Notes: a model not told the origin generated them from the letters alone. Shown: positions 25,396 through 35,727, numbered from the stretch's first letter. The stretch: DNA of 64,000 nt from Microcella indica (GCF_013414345.1 NZ_CP058670.1:2046001-2110000); one strand, 5' to 3'. Numbers and translations: made by a program.

Positions 25396-26271
25396 ATGAC
25401 CCGCCGCGACGATTCCGAGACCGCCCGGGTGGGTGTCGTCACGGTGGCCTTTCGCTCCAACGCGGTGCTGCCCGATCTGCTCGACTCGCTCGAGCGGGCG
25501 AGCGAGCAGCCTCTCGAGCTCGTCGTCGTCGACAACCTGCCGGGCGAGGGCTCGCTCGCGGGCGAACTGGCGCAGCAGCACGGCGGCCGCTACGTGCCCC
25601 TGCCCGACAATCCCGGCTACGGCGGCGGTATGAACGCGGGCGTCGCCGCGCTGCCGACCTCGGTCGAGTGGGTGCTGCTGTGCAACCCCGACGTCGTGCT
25701 CCTGCCGGGCAGCGTCGACACGCTCCTCGCGGTCGCGACGGCCGATGAGCGCATCGCGATCGTCGGCCCGGCAATCCGCAACGCCGACGAGACTCTCTAC
25801 CCCTCCGCCCGCTCGGTGCCGTCGCTGCGCACGGGCATCGGCCACGCGCTCTTCATGACGGTGTGGCAGTCGAACCCGTGGACGACGCGGTACCGCGACG
25901 AGCGCGCCCCGAGCGGCGAGCAGCGGGATGCCGGCTGGCTCTCGGGGGCGTGCGTTCTCGTGCGGAGGAGCGTCTTCGACGAGCTCGGCGGGTTCGACGA
26001 CGGCTACTTCATGTACTTCGAAGACGTCGATCTGGGCTACCGCGCGGGTCTCGCCGGGTACCGCAACGTGTTCGCGCCGAGCGCGGCGGTCATCCACACG
26101 GGAGCGCACGCGACGACGACCGAGTCGGCGCGCATGGTGCGCGTGCACCACGAGAGCGCACGGCGGTTCCTGCTGAGCAAGTACCGCGGATGGTGGCTGT
26201 GGCCGGTGCGGGCGGGGCTCAGCACGGCACTGCGGGTGCGCGCGGCGTGGGTGGTGCGCCGCACGCGCTGA
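25396..26271 (+). CDS. Glycosyltransferase family 2, WbbL-like rhamnosyltransferase
   Basis: A 291-residue enzyme from ATG 25396; the longer open frame upstream is antisense to the divergent gene. GT-A motifs: VGVVTVAFRSNAVLPDLLDS, LELVVVDNLPGEG, NPGYGGGMNAGV and LLCNPDVVLLPGSV (DxD-like), then ERAPSGEQRDAGWLSGACVL and GGFDDGYFMYFEDVDLGYR. The last pattern is characteristic of WbbL-type dTDP-rhamnose transferases, which add L-Rha to GlcNAc-PP-polyprenol as an early step. With the rml genes nearby this is a good candidate for starting the polymer. It is convergent with the exporter ATPase gene. Confidence 0.8.
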   Translation: MTRRDDSETARVGVVTVAFRSNAVLPDLLDSLERASEQPLELVVVDNLPGEGSLAGELAQQHGGRYVPLPDNPGYGGGMNAGVAALPTSVEWVLLCNPDVVLLPGSVDTLLAVATADERIAIVGPAIRNADETLYPSARSVPSLRTGIGHALFMTVWQSNPWTTRYRDERAPSGEQRDAGWLSGACVLVRRSVFDELGGFDDGYFMYFEDVDLGYRAGLAGYRNVFAPSAAVIHTGAHATTTESARMVRVHHESARRFLLSKYRGWWLWPVRAGLSTALRVRAAWVVRRTR

Positions 26272-26301
26272 CCGGCTGCGCGGGCCGGGCAGCCGCCGCG
26301 G

Positions 26302-27060
26302 CTACTCCTTCTCGTCGGCGAGGGCCTTCTCGTACCGGTCGGTCACCTCGGTGGCGTCGCCGACCTCGCGCAAGCGGCCCTTCTCAAGCCACGCCACCTG
26401 GTCGCACATCTCCTTGACCTGGTTCAGGGCGTGCGAGACGAAGATGACGGTGCGGCCGGCGCCCGTGAACTCGAGAAACTTCAGGCGCGACTTCTCGCGA
26501 AAGGCGCCGTCACCGACGGCGAGCACCTCGTCGACGACGAGGATGTCGGGCTCGGTGTGCACGGCGACGGAGAAGCCGAGGCGCACGTACATGCCCGATG
26601 AGTAGTTCTTGACGGGTTGCTCGAGAAACTTCTCGACGCCCGAGAAGTCGACGATCTCGTCGAACTTGGCCTTCACCTGCTTGCGGCTGAGGCCGAGAAT
26701 CGACCCGTTGAGGTAGATGTTCTCGCGCCCCGTGAGCTCGGGGTGGAAGCCACTGCCGACCTCGAGCATCGAGGCGGCCGTGCCGTTGAGGGTGATGGAG
26801 CCCTGGTCGGGGTGGTAGATGCGGGCGAGGGTCTTGAGCAGCGTCGACTTGCCCGAGCCGTTGCGGCCGATGAGGCCGAAGGTGTGACCCTGCGGCACCT
26901 CGAACGACACGTCGCGCACCGCCCAGAAGTCTTCGGCGACGGTCTTGCGGCCGCGCATGACGGCCGACTTGAGCGTCTGGTTGCGCTCCTTGTAGAGGCG
27001 GAACTTCTTCGACACGTTGTCGACGATCACGGCGGGCGGGTTCGTAGTAGTGGAGGTCAC
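26302..27060 (-). CDS. wzt: ABC transporter ATPase, polysaccharide/teichoic acid export
   Basis: A 252-residue ATPase of the Wzt/TagH/RfbE type: IVDNVSKKFRLYKERNQTLK, Walker A GRNGSGKST (65-73), AASMLEVGSGFHPELTGREN (family-specific), signature NYSSGMYVRLGF, Walker B DILVVDEVLAVGD and the His-switch VSHAL. It powers export of undecaprenyl-linked glycan through the Wzm-type permease encoded just upstream (ATGA overlap). The chain ends shortly after the nucleotide-binding domain, so the C-terminal carbohydrate-binding domain of some Wzt proteins is absent; export would not depend on recognition of a chain-end cap. Confidence 0.9.
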   Translation of the reverse strand: MTSTTTNPPAVIVDNVSKKFRLYKERNQTLKSAVMRGRKTVAEDFWAVRDVSFEVPQGHTFGLIGRNGSGKSTLLKTLARIYHPDQGSITLNGTAASMLEVGSGFHPELTGRENIYLNGSILGLSRKQVKAKFDEIVDFSGVEKFLEQPVKNYSSGMYVRLGFSVAVHTEPDILVVDEVLAVGDGAFREKSRLKFLEFTGAGRTVIFVSHALNQVKEMCDQVAWLEKGRLREVGDATEVTDRYEKALADEKE

Positions 27061-27875
27061 AGCAGTTCAGCCAATCGCTTCTCGTTGCGCGAGAAGATTA
27101 GGAAGCCCAGGGCGAAGACGATGCCGGCGGCGCCGAACACCCAGAGGGTGTCGTCGAGCGAAGGCAGCCGGTTGTCGTAGAGGAGGTTGCGGAACACGCC
27201 CACGAAGTGCTCCATGGGGTTCAGGCGGTAGACGAACAGCACCCAGTCGCCGATGTCGCGCGCGGCCTCCTCGACGAGGCTGATGGGGTAGATGATCGGC
27301 GTCAGGTACATCCACATCTGCAGCACGATCGTCGTGAAGTGCTGCGTGTCGCGAAAGTGCACGTTGAGGATGGCGAGCATCATCGCGACGCCCACGGCGA
27401 AGAGCGCGAGCAGCCCCATGGTGAAGATGACGAGCGGCAGCCACGGGAGGGGGAAGCCGCCGAAGATCCAAAGTGCGAGGGTCAGCACGCCCATCTCGAT
27501 GCCCCACGTGATGCCGACCGACGACATGACGGAGAGCGGCAGGTGCATGCGCGGGAAGTACACCTTCTTGATGAGGTTCGCGTTCGACACCATCGAGTTG
27601 AGGCCGCCGTTGACGACGCGCGAGAAATACAGCCACGGCAGCAGACCGCACATGAGCCACAGCGGGTAGATGTTGAGCCCGCTCGGATCCCCCGGGTCGG
27701 GATCGGCGCGGAAGATGAAGGAGAACACGACCGTGTAGACGAGCATCGTCGCGATCGGGTTGAGCAGCGACCACAGCTGGCCGAGCACCGTGCGCCGGTA
27801 CTGCCCCTTGACCTCGCGCATGGTGAGGTTCGCCAGCAGCTCGCGGGTACCGAGCAGCTCCTTCAGATACTTCAT
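27057..27875 (-). CDS. wzm: ABC transporter permease, polysaccharide/teichoic acid export
   Basis: A 272-residue permease starting at ATG 27875 (MKYLKELLGTRELLANLTMR); the frame is open upstream but that part is low-complexity and shadows the next gene. It contains QYRRTVLGQLWSLLNPIATM, the classical ABC-2 Wzm/TagG signature, and six hydrophobic helices, with MWMYLTPIIYPISLVEE in the fourth-fifth helix region. It forms the channel for the polymer with the ATPase encoded immediately downstream. The two genes are translationally coupled. No polymerase cap-recognition domain is present in the pair. Confidence 0.9.
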   Translation of the reverse strand: MKYLKELLGTRELLANLTMREVKGQYRRTVLGQLWSLLNPIATMLVYTVVFSFIFRADPDPGDPSGLNIYPLWLMCGLLPWLYFSRVVNGGLNSMVSNANLIKKVYFPRMHLPLSVMSSVGITWGIEMGVLTLALWIFGGFPLPWLPLVIFTMGLLALFAVGVAMMLAILNVHFRDTQHFTTIVLQMWMYLTPIIYPISLVEEAARDIGDWVLFVYRLNPMEHFVGVFRNLLYDNRLPSLDDTLWVFGAAGIVFALGFLIFSRNEKRLAELL

Positions 27876-27924
27876 CCTGTGCTTTCGACGGGCCTGGGGC
27901 ACCTCGCGGGCCGGGACAACCGTC

Positions 27925-30054
27925 TCAGTGTAGGCGACCCGAGGGGGCGCGACGTGGCGCGTGCCCGAAACGCTCGCGGCACAGCTGCTCGGCGTAGTCG
28001 GGCACGACGATCGCACTGTGCTCGGTGGGGTGGGCGACGAGCACGACCTCGTCGGCGGTGACGCCGTGACGTTCGGGCACGCCGAGTAGAGCATCCGGCC
28101 CCCAGATCGCGACCGTGCCCGCCTGCACCGTCTCCCCCAGCGCGAACACCTCGAGGGCGAGCCCATCATCGATGATCGCGTGGTAGGCGCCGCTCCACGG
28201 CTTCTCCTGCGCCGAGTGCAGGAACCCGGGGGCGTGCAGAATCGCGGTCGAGCGGCCGGCCGCGTGCTCCGCCTTGAGCATCGTGCGCAGCGCGCCAGCC
28301 GTCTTGTCGAAGGGGCCGCCGGTGCGCACGTCGGCGACGACGAGCGTGTCGACCCGGCCGCGGTCGGGGTTCGCGCCCGTGATGCGCGTGGGCGCCGAGT
28401 ACGGCCGCTGCTCGAGCGGGAACGGCAGGTACGGGGCGGAGGCGGAGGAGCTCCAGCGCTTATAGGCGCTGCGGTAGGCGACGCGCGCCGGGTGGGTCCA
28501 GCCGTCGGCCAGGTCGCTGCCGCTGAGGGAGGCGGTGTCGAAGCGCATGAGCATGAGCGGGCCGCGCGTGACGAGGTGCGGCACCTCGGCACCGAAGGCC
28601 TCCCCGATGCGAATGCGGTACTCAGAGTCGGCCGACTTGCGGGTCGAGTCGAAGTAGCCGATGCGGCCCACGACGAGCTCGCGGCGGAACAGCAGGGAGG
28701 GCTCGCTGAGGCGCAGGTAGAGGCCCCGGCCCTGGGTGAACAGCAGGTCGCTCGTGACCCGCAGCGCCGAGCTGAGGTTGGCGGGTGCGTCGGGGTGGGC
28801 GAGCAGGTGCTGCACCTGCAGCTCGAGGCGGCGCGGGTGGCTCCAGTCGTCGGAGTCCTGCATCGTCACGAACTCGCCCGTGGCGCGCTGGATCGCCTCG
28901 TTGCGGCGCACGTACGTGCCGGCGTTCTCGGTAGCGCGCACCACGGTGACGCGGTCGTCGAGAGCGTCGATGCGGGCGAAGATGTCGTCGTACTCGGCGC
29001 CGGATGCGTCGTCCATCACGAGCAGCTCCCAGTCGCGCCAGGTCTGGTCGATGATCGAGCGCACAGCGTGCAGGGTGTCGTCGTTCGGCCGGTAGGCGCT
29101 CATGATGACGGTCACGCGTGGGCCGCTCACGCTCGAGGGCGGTGCGGCCGGCGCCGCGAGGCGGTCGAAGGGCAGGCCATGGTCGCCGACCATCGTGATC
29201 GGCTCGAGGCCCGCGGCGGCGAACGACGCGTTGCACAGCGCCAGCCACGCCTCCTCGTCGCCCGCGCCGGTCTCGGCGACGTGCGGGTTGACGAGATCGG
29301 CGAGCAGCAGGCGGCGCTGCCACGACTCCGACTCCACCTGGTCGAGCACTGCGGCGGCGTCGGCGAACCGGCGGGCGCCGACGCACAGCTCTGCCACGCG
29401 CACGCGCGAGGCGTCGCTCGCGTGCGCGCTGCGGGCGACGGCGAGGTCGAGCAGCGCCTCGGCTGCCCCCTCCCCGAGATCGTGGATGCTCGCCACCCGC
29501 GCGAGGCCGACAAGCAGGTCGACGTCGACGGTACCGAGCGACCGTGACGCGGCGGGCGCCCCGAGTCGCGAGACCGCGACGAGCGCGTCCACGTCGAGCG
29601 CGCCGGCCGTCGCACGCAGGGCGAGGGCGTCGATGACGGGCCGCGTGCCCGCGTGCAGCGCGTAGGCGACGATCTCATTGGCGGCAGCTCGCTCGGCGAG
29701 CCTGTTGATGCTGCGCCGTCGCGAGAACGGGGCGAGGCTCATGGGCGCCGTGTCGGCGAGGTCTTCGAGCAGGCCGGGCGAGAGGAAGCCGGTGACCTGC
29801 GGGTTGTGCCGCGCGGGCGCCCGCGTGCGCAAGCGGCGCCGCAGAAGTACGAGGCCGTAGACGCTCAGCAGGAGGAACTGCACGAGCCAGGCGAGCACGA
29901 GCCACGGGTACTCGATCGCGGTGATCACGAGGGCGAGCAGGATGAGCACGGCCGGTTGGGCGAGCAGTGCCAGCCCCACGAGAATCTCGGCGCGGCTGAA
30001 CTTGAGTATCGGCGCGAGGTAGGGCTTGAGGAGCGCCTTGAACTCAGCCAGCAC
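27925..30054 (-). CDS. Large GT2 glycosyltransferase with N-terminal membrane and helical domain
   Basis: A 709-residue protein. Residues 20-75 hold two hydrophobic helices and an Arg-rich stretch; residues 90-310 form an all-helical region (including [20 protein letters not shown]); the GT-A domain follows with [34 protein letters not shown], and [15 protein letters not shown]. About 190 residues with unclear fold close the chain. It is paralogous to the gene at 32935-34743 (shared DLVNP, SDDWxHPRRLExQ and a common mid-domain). Its start overlaps the end of rmlA by 11 nt. Function beyond sugar transfer is unknown. Confidence 0.75.
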   Translation of the reverse strand: MLAEFKALLKPYLAPILKFSRAEILVGLALLAQPAVLILLALVITAIEYPWLVLAWLVQFLLLSVYGLVLLRRRLRTRAPARHNPQVTGFLSPGLLEDLADTAPMSLAPFSRRRSINRLAERAAANEIVAYALHAGTRPVIDALALRATAGALDVDALVAVSRLGAPAASRSLGTVDVDLLVGLARVASIHDLGEGAAEALLDLAVARSAHASDASRVRVAELCVGARRFADAAAVLDQVESESWQRRLLLADLVNPHVAETGAGDEEAWLALCNASFAAAGLEPITMVGDHGLPFDRLAAPAAPPSSVSGPRVTVIMSAYRPNDDTLHAVRSIIDQTWRDWELLVMDDASGAEYDDIFARIDALDDRVTVVRATENAGTYVRRNEAIQRATGEFVTMQDSDDWSHPRRLELQVQHLLAHPDAPANLSSALRVTSDLLFTQGRGLYLRLSEPSLLFRRELVVGRIGYFDSTRKSADSEYRIRIGEAFGAEVPHLVTRGPLMLMRFDTASLSGSDLADGWTHPARVAYRSAYKRWSSSASAPYLPFPLEQRPYSAPTRITGANPDRGRVDTLVVADVRTGGPFDKTAGALRTMLKAEHAAGRSTAILHAPGFLHSAQEKPWSGAYHAIIDDGLALEVFALGETVQAGTVAIWGPDALLGVPERHGVTADEVVLVAHPTEHSAIVVPDYAEQLCRERFGHAPRRAPSGRLH

Positions 30055-30913
30055 GGTTCAGCAGCCTCTGCAGGTAGGCGCCGTAGCCGCTCTTGACGAG
30101 CGGTTCGGCGAGGGCGGCGAGAGCGGCGTCGTCGATCCACCCGGCGCGCCAGGCGAGCTCTTCGATGCACCCGATCTTGTGCGCCTGCCGGTGCTCGATG
30201 ACTCGCACGTACTCCGCGGCCTCCATCATGGAGGCGACGGTGCCGGTGTCGAGCCACGCCGTGCCGCGTTCGAGGGGCTGCACCGTGAGCCGGCCGGCGT
30301 GCAGGTAGTGCTCGTTGATGGACGAGATCTCGAGCTCGCCCCGCGCACTCGGCACGATGCCCCGGGCCACATCGACGACATCGTTGTCGTAGAAGTAGAG
30401 ACCGGGCACGGCGTAGTTGCTCTTGGGGTGGGCGGGCTTCTCCTCGATGGAGACGGCGGTCATTGTCTCGTCGAATTCGACGACGCCGTACGCGCTCGGG
30501 TCGGCGACCTCGTAGGCGAAGATGAGCCCGCCGTCGAGGGAGCCTGCGGCCGCGAGTGCGCGGTCGAGGTCGGCACCGTGGAAGATGTTGTCGCCGAGCA
30601 CGAGGGCCACGCTGTCGTCGCCGATGAAGTCGGCGCCGATGAGGAAGGCCTGAGCGAGGCCTTCCGGCTGAGGCTGCACGGCGTACTGAATCGTCATGCC
30701 CAGCTGGCTGCCGTCGCCGAGCAGCGTCTCGAACTGGTCGCGGTGCTCGGGCGTCGTGATGACGAGCACCTCGCGAATGCCCGCCGTGATGAGCGTCGAC
30801 AGCGGGTAGTAGATCATGGGCTTGTCGTAGATGGGCATGAGCTGCTTCGAGATGCCCTTGGTGATGGGCCACAGCCGCGAGCCGGAGCCGCCGGCGAGAA
30901 TGATGCCGCGCAC
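30044..30913 (-). CDS. rmlA: Glucose-1-phosphate thymidylyltransferase
   Basis: A 289-residue enzyme making dTDP-glucose from dTTP and glucose-1-phosphate, the first step to dTDP-L-rhamnose. I place the start at GTG 30913, where the family begins ([20 protein letters not shown]); upstream frame is low-complexity. The nucleotide-binding [44 protein letters not shown] and [10 protein letters not shown] are all present. Length matches RmlA/RfbA (about 290). It lies between a GT4 gene and the large GT2 gene. rmlC is 1.4 kb upstream, but rmlB and rmlD are 11-14 kb away on the other strand. Confidence 0.95.
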   Translation of the reverse strand: MRGIILAGGSGSRLWPITKGISKQLMPIYDKPMIYYPLSTLITAGIREVLVITTPEHRDQFETLLGDGSQLGMTIQYAVQPQPEGLAQAFLIGADFIGDDSVALVLGDNIFHGADLDRALAAAGSLDGGLIFAYEVADPSAYGVVEFDETMTAVSIEEKPAHPKSNYAVPGLYFYDNDVVDVARGIVPSARGELEISSINEHYLHAGRLTVQPLERGTAWLDTGTVASMMEAAEYVRVIEHRQAHKIGCIEELAWRAGWIDDAALAALAEPLVKSGYGAYLQRLLNRAG

Positions 30914-30981
30914 TACGGCACCGCCGGGGTGGAAGAGTCCATTCGGCCATCGTATCGATGACCGGCGTGTGCGCCGGGCGA

Positions 30982-32331
30982 CTATCGGCGCGCCAGGAGC
31001 GCGCGCAGGCGACGGGATGCTCGCACGGGGTGCCGCGCAGCGCGCAGGCCGAGCGTGGCGAGGCGGGTGAGCCGCGCGCGGGCGGCAAGCCCTCGGGTGC
31101 TCGCGGCCGCCGTCTCGTCGACGCGGGCGACCCATTCCCGCCAGCGTTCAGGCAGCGGCACGGGGGCGGCGCCCGCCGCGGCGGTGAGCAGGGAGACGGC
31201 GAGGGGCAGGGAGTGCGGGCCCGACGCAATCTCGTCGGCGCGACGCCGCGCTGCCTCGCCGTGCACCGCGATGAGCTCGCGATCGTCGAGGTAGCCGCGC
31301 AGGTGGCGCGCCCACGCGTCGAAGTCGTCGGCGTCGATGACGGCACCCGTGCGCCCGTCGTCGACGAGCTCGGCGCCCGCACCACTGCGCGTGGTCAGCA
31401 CGGGCTTGCCGAGCGCGAGGCACTCGAGGGTGGAGCGGCCGAAGGCCTCCTTCTCGCTCGGGATGACGCACACATCGGCCTGCGCGACGATCGCGAACGG
31501 GTTGGGCTGCTCGCCGAGGAAGCGCAGGTCGGCGGCCACCCTCAGCCGTGCCGCGCGACGCAGCAGCTGCTCGTCGGCGTGCGCGTCGAGCACCCCGCCG
31601 ATGAAGCGAACCTCGATGCCGCTCGAGTCGAGTCGCGCGAGAGCCTCGACGACGCGCCACTGCCCTTTGCTGCGGGTGACCCGGCCGAGCACGGCGACGC
31701 GCAGTGCGGCGTCGTCGCCGAACACGTCTTGTCGCGGTTCGCGGGCCGCCTCGCGCACGCGCTCGAGGTCGACGGGCGGGTAGACGACAGCGATGTCGCG
31801 CTCGGGCATGTGCGCCTGCAGGGCGTCGGCGACGGCGCGGGAGTTCGCGACGACCGTGTGCGAGAGCGCGCCGATGTCGCGCAGGGCCGCGTCTCGCCCG
31901 TCCGGGTAGAGGAACCCTTGGCTGCGTTCGCCGAACTCGCGCACGAACCAGACGTGCGGCACACCGACGTGGGCCGCGGCGAGGGCGCCCCACGGCATGA
32001 CGAGGGTGTTCGTGATGACGAGGTCGGGCTGTTCCCGCTCGATGAGCTCGATGATGCGCCGGGTGGCGGCGGCGTTCTCGATCTCGCGCTGTCGGCGCTG
32101 CGCCCGCCCGCCGTCGGCCTCCCACACGGCCCAGCCGGTCATCGCGAGCTCGGTCGACGCCCAGCCGCGCGCGAGCACCTCGCGCGTCATGGCGGCGGAG
32201 GGCGTGGGGCCGACGACGACGGGCTCGACGGTGGGGTCGGCGGCAGTCCAGTGGTCGAGCAGGGCGAGCAGCGACTGCTCGGCTCCTCCGAGGTGGTCGG
32301 CGGCGCTGTGGCTGACGACGAGTACGCGCAT
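30982..32331 (-). CDS. Glycosyltransferase family 4 protein
   Basis: A 449-residue GT-B enzyme starting at ATG 32331, overlapping the rmlC stop by 1 nt (TGATG). The N-terminal half shows [35 protein letters not shown] and [12 protein letters not shown]; the donor half has [38 protein letters not shown], and [20 protein letters not shown] with the EX7E motif. It resembles GT4 family enzymes of rhamnan and arabinogalactan synthesis. Coupling to rmlC suggests rhamnose is made alongside; the actual donor is unknown. Confidence 0.8.
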   Translation of the reverse strand: MRVLVVSHSAADHLGGAEQSLLALLDHWTAADPTVEPVVVGPTPSAAMTREVLARGWASTELAMTGWAVWEADGGRAQRRQREIENAAATRRIIELIEREQPDLVITNTLVMPWGALAAAHVGVPHVWFVREFGERSQGFLYPDGRDAALRDIGALSHTVVANSRAVADALQAHMPERDIAVVYPPVDLERVREAAREPRQDVFGDDAALRVAVLGRVTRSKGQWRVVEALARLDSSGIEVRFIGGVLDAHADEQLLRRAARLRVAADLRFLGEQPNPFAIVAQADVCVIPSEKEAFGRSTLECLALGKPVLTTRSGAGAELVDDGRTGAVIDADDFDAWARHLRGYLDDRELIAVHGEAARRRADEIASGPHSLPLAVSLLTAAAGAAPVPLPERWREWVARVDETAAASTRGLAARARLTRLATLGLRAARHPVRASRRLRALLARR

Positions 32332-32933
32332 CAGACCGCCAGGTCGCGGTACCGCTGCTGGCAGTCCTGCCAGGTGGGCAGCAGGCCGTCGTCCTGCGCC
32401 TGGGCGAAGCCCGGCGCCGCCTCGTCCTTGGCCGAGAGGATGAGCTCGCCGACCGGCATTCGGTAGTCGAGGCCGAGGTCGCCGTCGAGCGGGTGCACGG
32501 CGTGCTCGCGCTCGGGGCGGAAGACGTCGGTGACGAGGTAGCTGACGGAGGTGTCGTCGGCGAGGGAGACGAAGGCGTGCCCGAGGCCTTCGGCGAGGAA
32601 GAGCGCGTGGTGGTTGTCGGCGCTCAGCTCGACGCCCTGCCACTGCCCGAAGGTGGGTGAGCCGACCCGCAGGTCGACGACGTAGTCGACGATCGCCCCG
32701 CGGGTGACGGTCACGTACTTCGCCTGGCCGAGGGGCACGTCGGCGAAGTGGATGCCCCGCACGACGCCGCGCGCCGAGACCGAGGTGTTCGCCTGCACGA
32801 TCGGCACCTGGCGCCCGAGGGTCTCTGCGAGGCGGTCAGCCCGAAACCATTCGAGGAAGGCGCCGCGCTCGTCGCTGAAGACGCGGGGCTCGATGAGGTG
32901 GGCGTCAGAGATGTCGAGCGGCGTGATGAGCAC
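32331..32933 (-). CDS. rmlC: dTDP-4-dehydrorhamnose 3,5-epimerase
   Basis: A 200-residue cupin-type enzyme, the third step of dTDP-L-rhamnose synthesis. The active-site pair is at His62 (GVVRGIHFADVPLGQAKYV) and Tyr132 (SVSYLVTD), the same spacing known from mycobacterial RmlC. VFSDERGAFLEWFRADRLAE near residue 18-37 is the family start. Length (about 200) is normal for actinobacterial RmlC. It is 1 nt from the next GT4 gene and 1 nt from the upstream GT2 stop, so these genes are translated together. Confidence 0.95.
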   Translation of the reverse strand: MLITPLDISDAHLIEPRVFSDERGAFLEWFRADRLAETLGRQVPIVQANTSVSARGVVRGIHFADVPLGQAKYVTVTRGAIVDYVVDLRVGSPTFGQWQGVELSADNHHALFLAEGLGHAFVSLADDTSVSYLVTDVFRPEREHAVHPLDGDLGLDYRMPVGELILSAKDEAAPGFAQAQDDGLLPTWQDCQQRYRDLAV

Positions 32934-32934
32934 G

Positions 32935-34743
32935 TCAGGAGCCTAACAACCGGGCGGCACGGGGCCGCCGTCGGCGGTACCCGGCGTGCACGAGATGAGC
33001 GAGCGCGTCGCGCCGTACCGCTCGCGTGGTCAGCGTGCGCGGCAGCAGCCGTTCGGTGCGGCCGGTGCGCACGATCTCGACGATTCGGGCGTGCACCGTC
33101 GGGCTGTCGTGCGCGACGCCGAGCAGTGCCTCGGGGTGCCGCACGACGAGCCGGTGAACCGTGACGGCTTCATCGAGCATGACTTCGGTGATGCGACCGG
33201 TCGTGATGAGGGCCTGCAGGTCGGCGGGGCTCGACTCGTAGGCGTGCGCGAGGTGGGGCGAGAGCGCGGCCATCACCCCGACCCTGATTCGACGGTCGGC
33301 GAGCGCGGCAAGCTCGTCCACGACGGCGCGGTGCAGCGGCGCGGCGCGCTCGCACTCGCGCGGGTCGAGCACGTACAGCACGTCGAGGTCGTGCTGCGGC
33401 GGCGCTGCTGCCCGCACGATCGCCGGCACGGGAAACCGTGGCGCATCCCGACGTGGGTCGTATCGCAGGGCGGCGTGGTCGCCGCGTCGTTCACCGTGCC
33501 AGGCGGTGAAGGCGCTGCGGTAGGCGCGGTAGCCGGGGTGCATGCGCATCATGCTGAAGTCCTGCGCACTCTCCGACGCGTCGTGGCGGCGAATGTGCGT
33601 CAGGGGTGCGCTCGTCGGTTCGGCCGGTATCTGCTGCTCGAAGGCGGCCTCGATTCTGCGCCGGTACTCGGCGTCGGCGCTGCGCCGCTCGTCGGCGAGG
33701 GTGCCGAGGCCCTCCCACACGGAGCGGTGCATGAGCAGGCTCGAGTGCATCGCGTGGCGCCACGCTCCGCCGGGGTGCACCCAGCCGCCTCGCTCGGTCA
33801 TCCGGCTCGTATGCAGCATCGTCGCGGGTATCGGCGATTCTTCGATGAGGTGCCGCAGCTGCCGTTCGAGTCGTCGGGGGTGCACCCAGTCGTCGGAATC
33901 CTGCGCGGTGAGGTAGTCGCCGCCCGCCTCCCGCCAGCCGTCGGCGCGGCGGCGGTGCACGCCGGCATTGTCGTCGCACCGGATGACGCGGATGCGCTCG
34001 TCGAGGTCGGCGAGCGACTGCAGGTAGTCCTGGTATTCGGCGGGCGAGGCGTCGTCGACGAGGAGCAGCTCCCAGTTCTGCCAGGTCTGCGCGATCATCG
34101 ACCGCACCGCGGTCTCGACCATGTGGTCGGGTCGGTAGGTGGTCATGACGACGGAGACGAGCGGGCCCTCGTCGACGCGCGCGGTCGAGGCGGCGGCGAG
34201 TCGGTCGAACACCGTCGATCCGGTGTCGCGCAGGGTGAGGGGCTCGATGCCGTCGGCACGATGACGCTCGTTGACGAGACTCAGCCACCCCTCGATGGCA
34301 ACGTCGGTCGGCGCGTGGTCGCTGGCGAGGAAGGGGTTGACGAGGTCCTGCCGAAAGAGGTGGGCGCGCTCGGTGGCACCGGGCACACGCTCGTCGAGCT
34401 CGCGCGCGAGGGCGAACTGCTGAGTGCTGATGAGGCCTTCGACCACTCGGTCGCGGTGACGCCGGGAGGCACGATCGTCGCCCAGTCGCTCGGCCGCCTC
34501 GCGAAAGAGTCTGCCGGCTTCGCCCTCCGGCCTCAGGCCGCGCCCCAGAACGCGATGCGCGCGAGCCAGCGCTACGAGGCTGTCGAGGGCGCGCTCGGGT
34601 GGCGCGGTGCTCGCCGCGTGGGCGAGGGCGTCGAGCGTGGCGGGCGACGCGGTCGCAGCGGCATGCCGCACGAGCACATCGGGGGCTTGCCGGGCCAGCG
34701 CGCGGGCGGCGCGCTGAACGGGGTGTTGGGCATGTCGGGTCAT
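32935..34743 (-). CDS. Large GT2 glycosyltransferase with N-terminal helical domain
   Basis: A 602-residue protein paralogous to that at 27925-30054 but lacking its membrane helices. Residues 1-185 are helical, with LARQAPDVLVRHAAATASPA and HLFRQDLVNPFLASDHAPTD; the GT-A domain has LVSVVMTTYRPDHMVETAV, ELLLVDDASPAEYQDYL and QDSDDWVHPRRLERQLR. A C-terminal domain of unclear fold includes RAAPPQHDLDVLYVLDPREC. It is immediately upstream of rmlC (1 nt), so rml and GT genes are co-transcribed. The donor may be dTDP-Rha but this is an inference. Confidence 0.75.
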   Translation of the reverse strand: MTRHAQHPVQRAARALARQAPDVLVRHAAATASPATLDALAHAASTAPPERALDSLVALARAHRVLGRGLRPEGEAGRLFREAAERLGDDRASRRHRDRVVEGLISTQQFALARELDERVPGATERAHLFRQDLVNPFLASDHAPTDVAIEGWLSLVNERHRADGIEPLTLRDTGSTVFDRLAAASTARVDEGPLVSVVMTTYRPDHMVETAVRSMIAQTWQNWELLLVDDASPAEYQDYLQSLADLDERIRVIRCDDNAGVHRRRADGWREAGGDYLTAQDSDDWVHPRRLERQLRHLIEESPIPATMLHTSRMTERGGWVHPGGAWRHAMHSSLLMHRSVWEGLGTLADERRSADAEYRRRIEAAFEQQIPAEPTSAPLTHIRRHDASESAQDFSMMRMHPGYRAYRSAFTAWHGERRGDHAALRYDPRRDAPRFPVPAIVRAAAPPQHDLDVLYVLDPRECERAAPLHRAVVDELAALADRRIRVGVMAALSPHLAHAYESSPADLQALITTGRITEVMLDEAVTVHRLVVRHPEALLGVAHDSPTVHARIVEIVRTGRTERLLPRTLTTRAVRRDALAHLVHAGYRRRRPRAARLLGS

Positions 34744-34794
34744 GCTGGGTAGTTCTTCTCGGGTGGGCGACTGGGGGTGCTGCGGTGGTGCAGT

Positions 34795-35727
34795 TCAGGG
34801 CATGCGCAGGGCTGTGGCGTTCTCGCGCACTTCGATGATCTCGGGGTGGCGGCCGTCGCGATCGAGCGCGAGCCAGTCGTCGAGCATGGCTTTCTCGTCG
34901 TCGCGGTCTGCATCGTCGATGACGACGATCGCGCCGGGCGCGAGCCGGTCTGCGAGCAGTTCGACCGCGGGGTAGCGGGCGTGCGGGCCGGTTCCACCGG
35001 GTGGGCCATCGACAAAGAGCAGGGCGATGCCGGTCAGGTCACTCCACGACGGGGCCTCGTACCACCGCTGCTCACCGTGCTTCGTGGCGACTGCGTCGAG
35101 TGCGGCGACCCTCAGGTCGACGAGGTCGTCGACTCCGTTGCGGCGCACGGCTGTGCGCGTGACGTCGGCGAAGTCGGCGGAGGCTTCGAGGCTCACGATG
35201 CGCACGTCTCCCCCGCGCTTACGGGAGGCGAGGGCCATCCACACCGTGGTCGCCCCGCTGCCCAGTTCGAGCACGGTGCTGCCTGCCGGCAGTTCGCGAA
35301 CGTGCTCGGTGAGCATAAGGGCGGTCGCCGGCAGCGCCGACCAGCTCGTCAGGGGTACGTGCTCGCCCGGGGTCGGGTACAGGTCGTGGAGGGTGAGCAG
35401 CGCCGAGGTGTCCCTGATGACGTGGTGGCGCAGTCGCGCCTCGAGGGAGCTCGGAGCCACGCCGAGGGTGCGTTGAACACTCGCCACTGCGCTCTTGAGA
35501 TTCGCAAGCTCCTTGGCGCGAAGCGCCGCATCCTGAACCCTGATGAGCCGACGGATCGAGAACAAGGTTGCGAGCGAGGCAAGCGCGACCGCGGACAAGA
35601 TGAGCGCGAGGCCGATGAATGCCAGCGGGAGGGCACTCGTGGCGGTCGCCCAGATCAGAACCGCGAAGCCAGCAAGGGTCGCGACGCCGACGACCAACGC
35701 CAAACCTCGCCACTTCAGTGTGCCCAC
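34795..35727 (-). CDS. Membrane-anchored class I SAM-dependent methyltransferase
   Basis: A 310-residue protein. Two hydrophobic segments lie near residues 8-29 and 35-56, followed by a helical linker with IRRLIRVQDAALRAKELANL. The catalytic part begins near 120: VLELGSGATTVWMALASRKR is motif I for SAM, VRIVSLEASADF is motif II-like, and ALLFVDGPPGGTGPHARYP and IVVIDDADR follow. The FkbM/NovP-like pattern suggests O-methylation of a sugar or lipid at the membrane. Its 3' end is 51 nt from the upstream GT2 start; it is probably independent of the divergent GT39-like gene. Confidence 0.7.
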   Translation of the reverse strand: MGTLKWRGLALVVGVATLAGFAVLIWATATSALPLAFIGLALILSAVALASLATLFSIRRLIRVQDAALRAKELANLKSAVASVQRTLGVAPSSLEARLRHHVIRDTSALLTLHDLYPTPGEHVPLTSWSALPATALMLTEHVRELPAGSTVLELGSGATTVWMALASRKRGGDVRIVSLEASADFADVTRTAVRRNGVDDLVDLRVAALDAVATKHGEQRWYEAPSWSDLTGIALLFVDGPPGGTGPHARYPAVELLADRLAPGAIVVIDDADRDDEKAMLDDWLALDRDGRHPEIIEVRENATALRMP

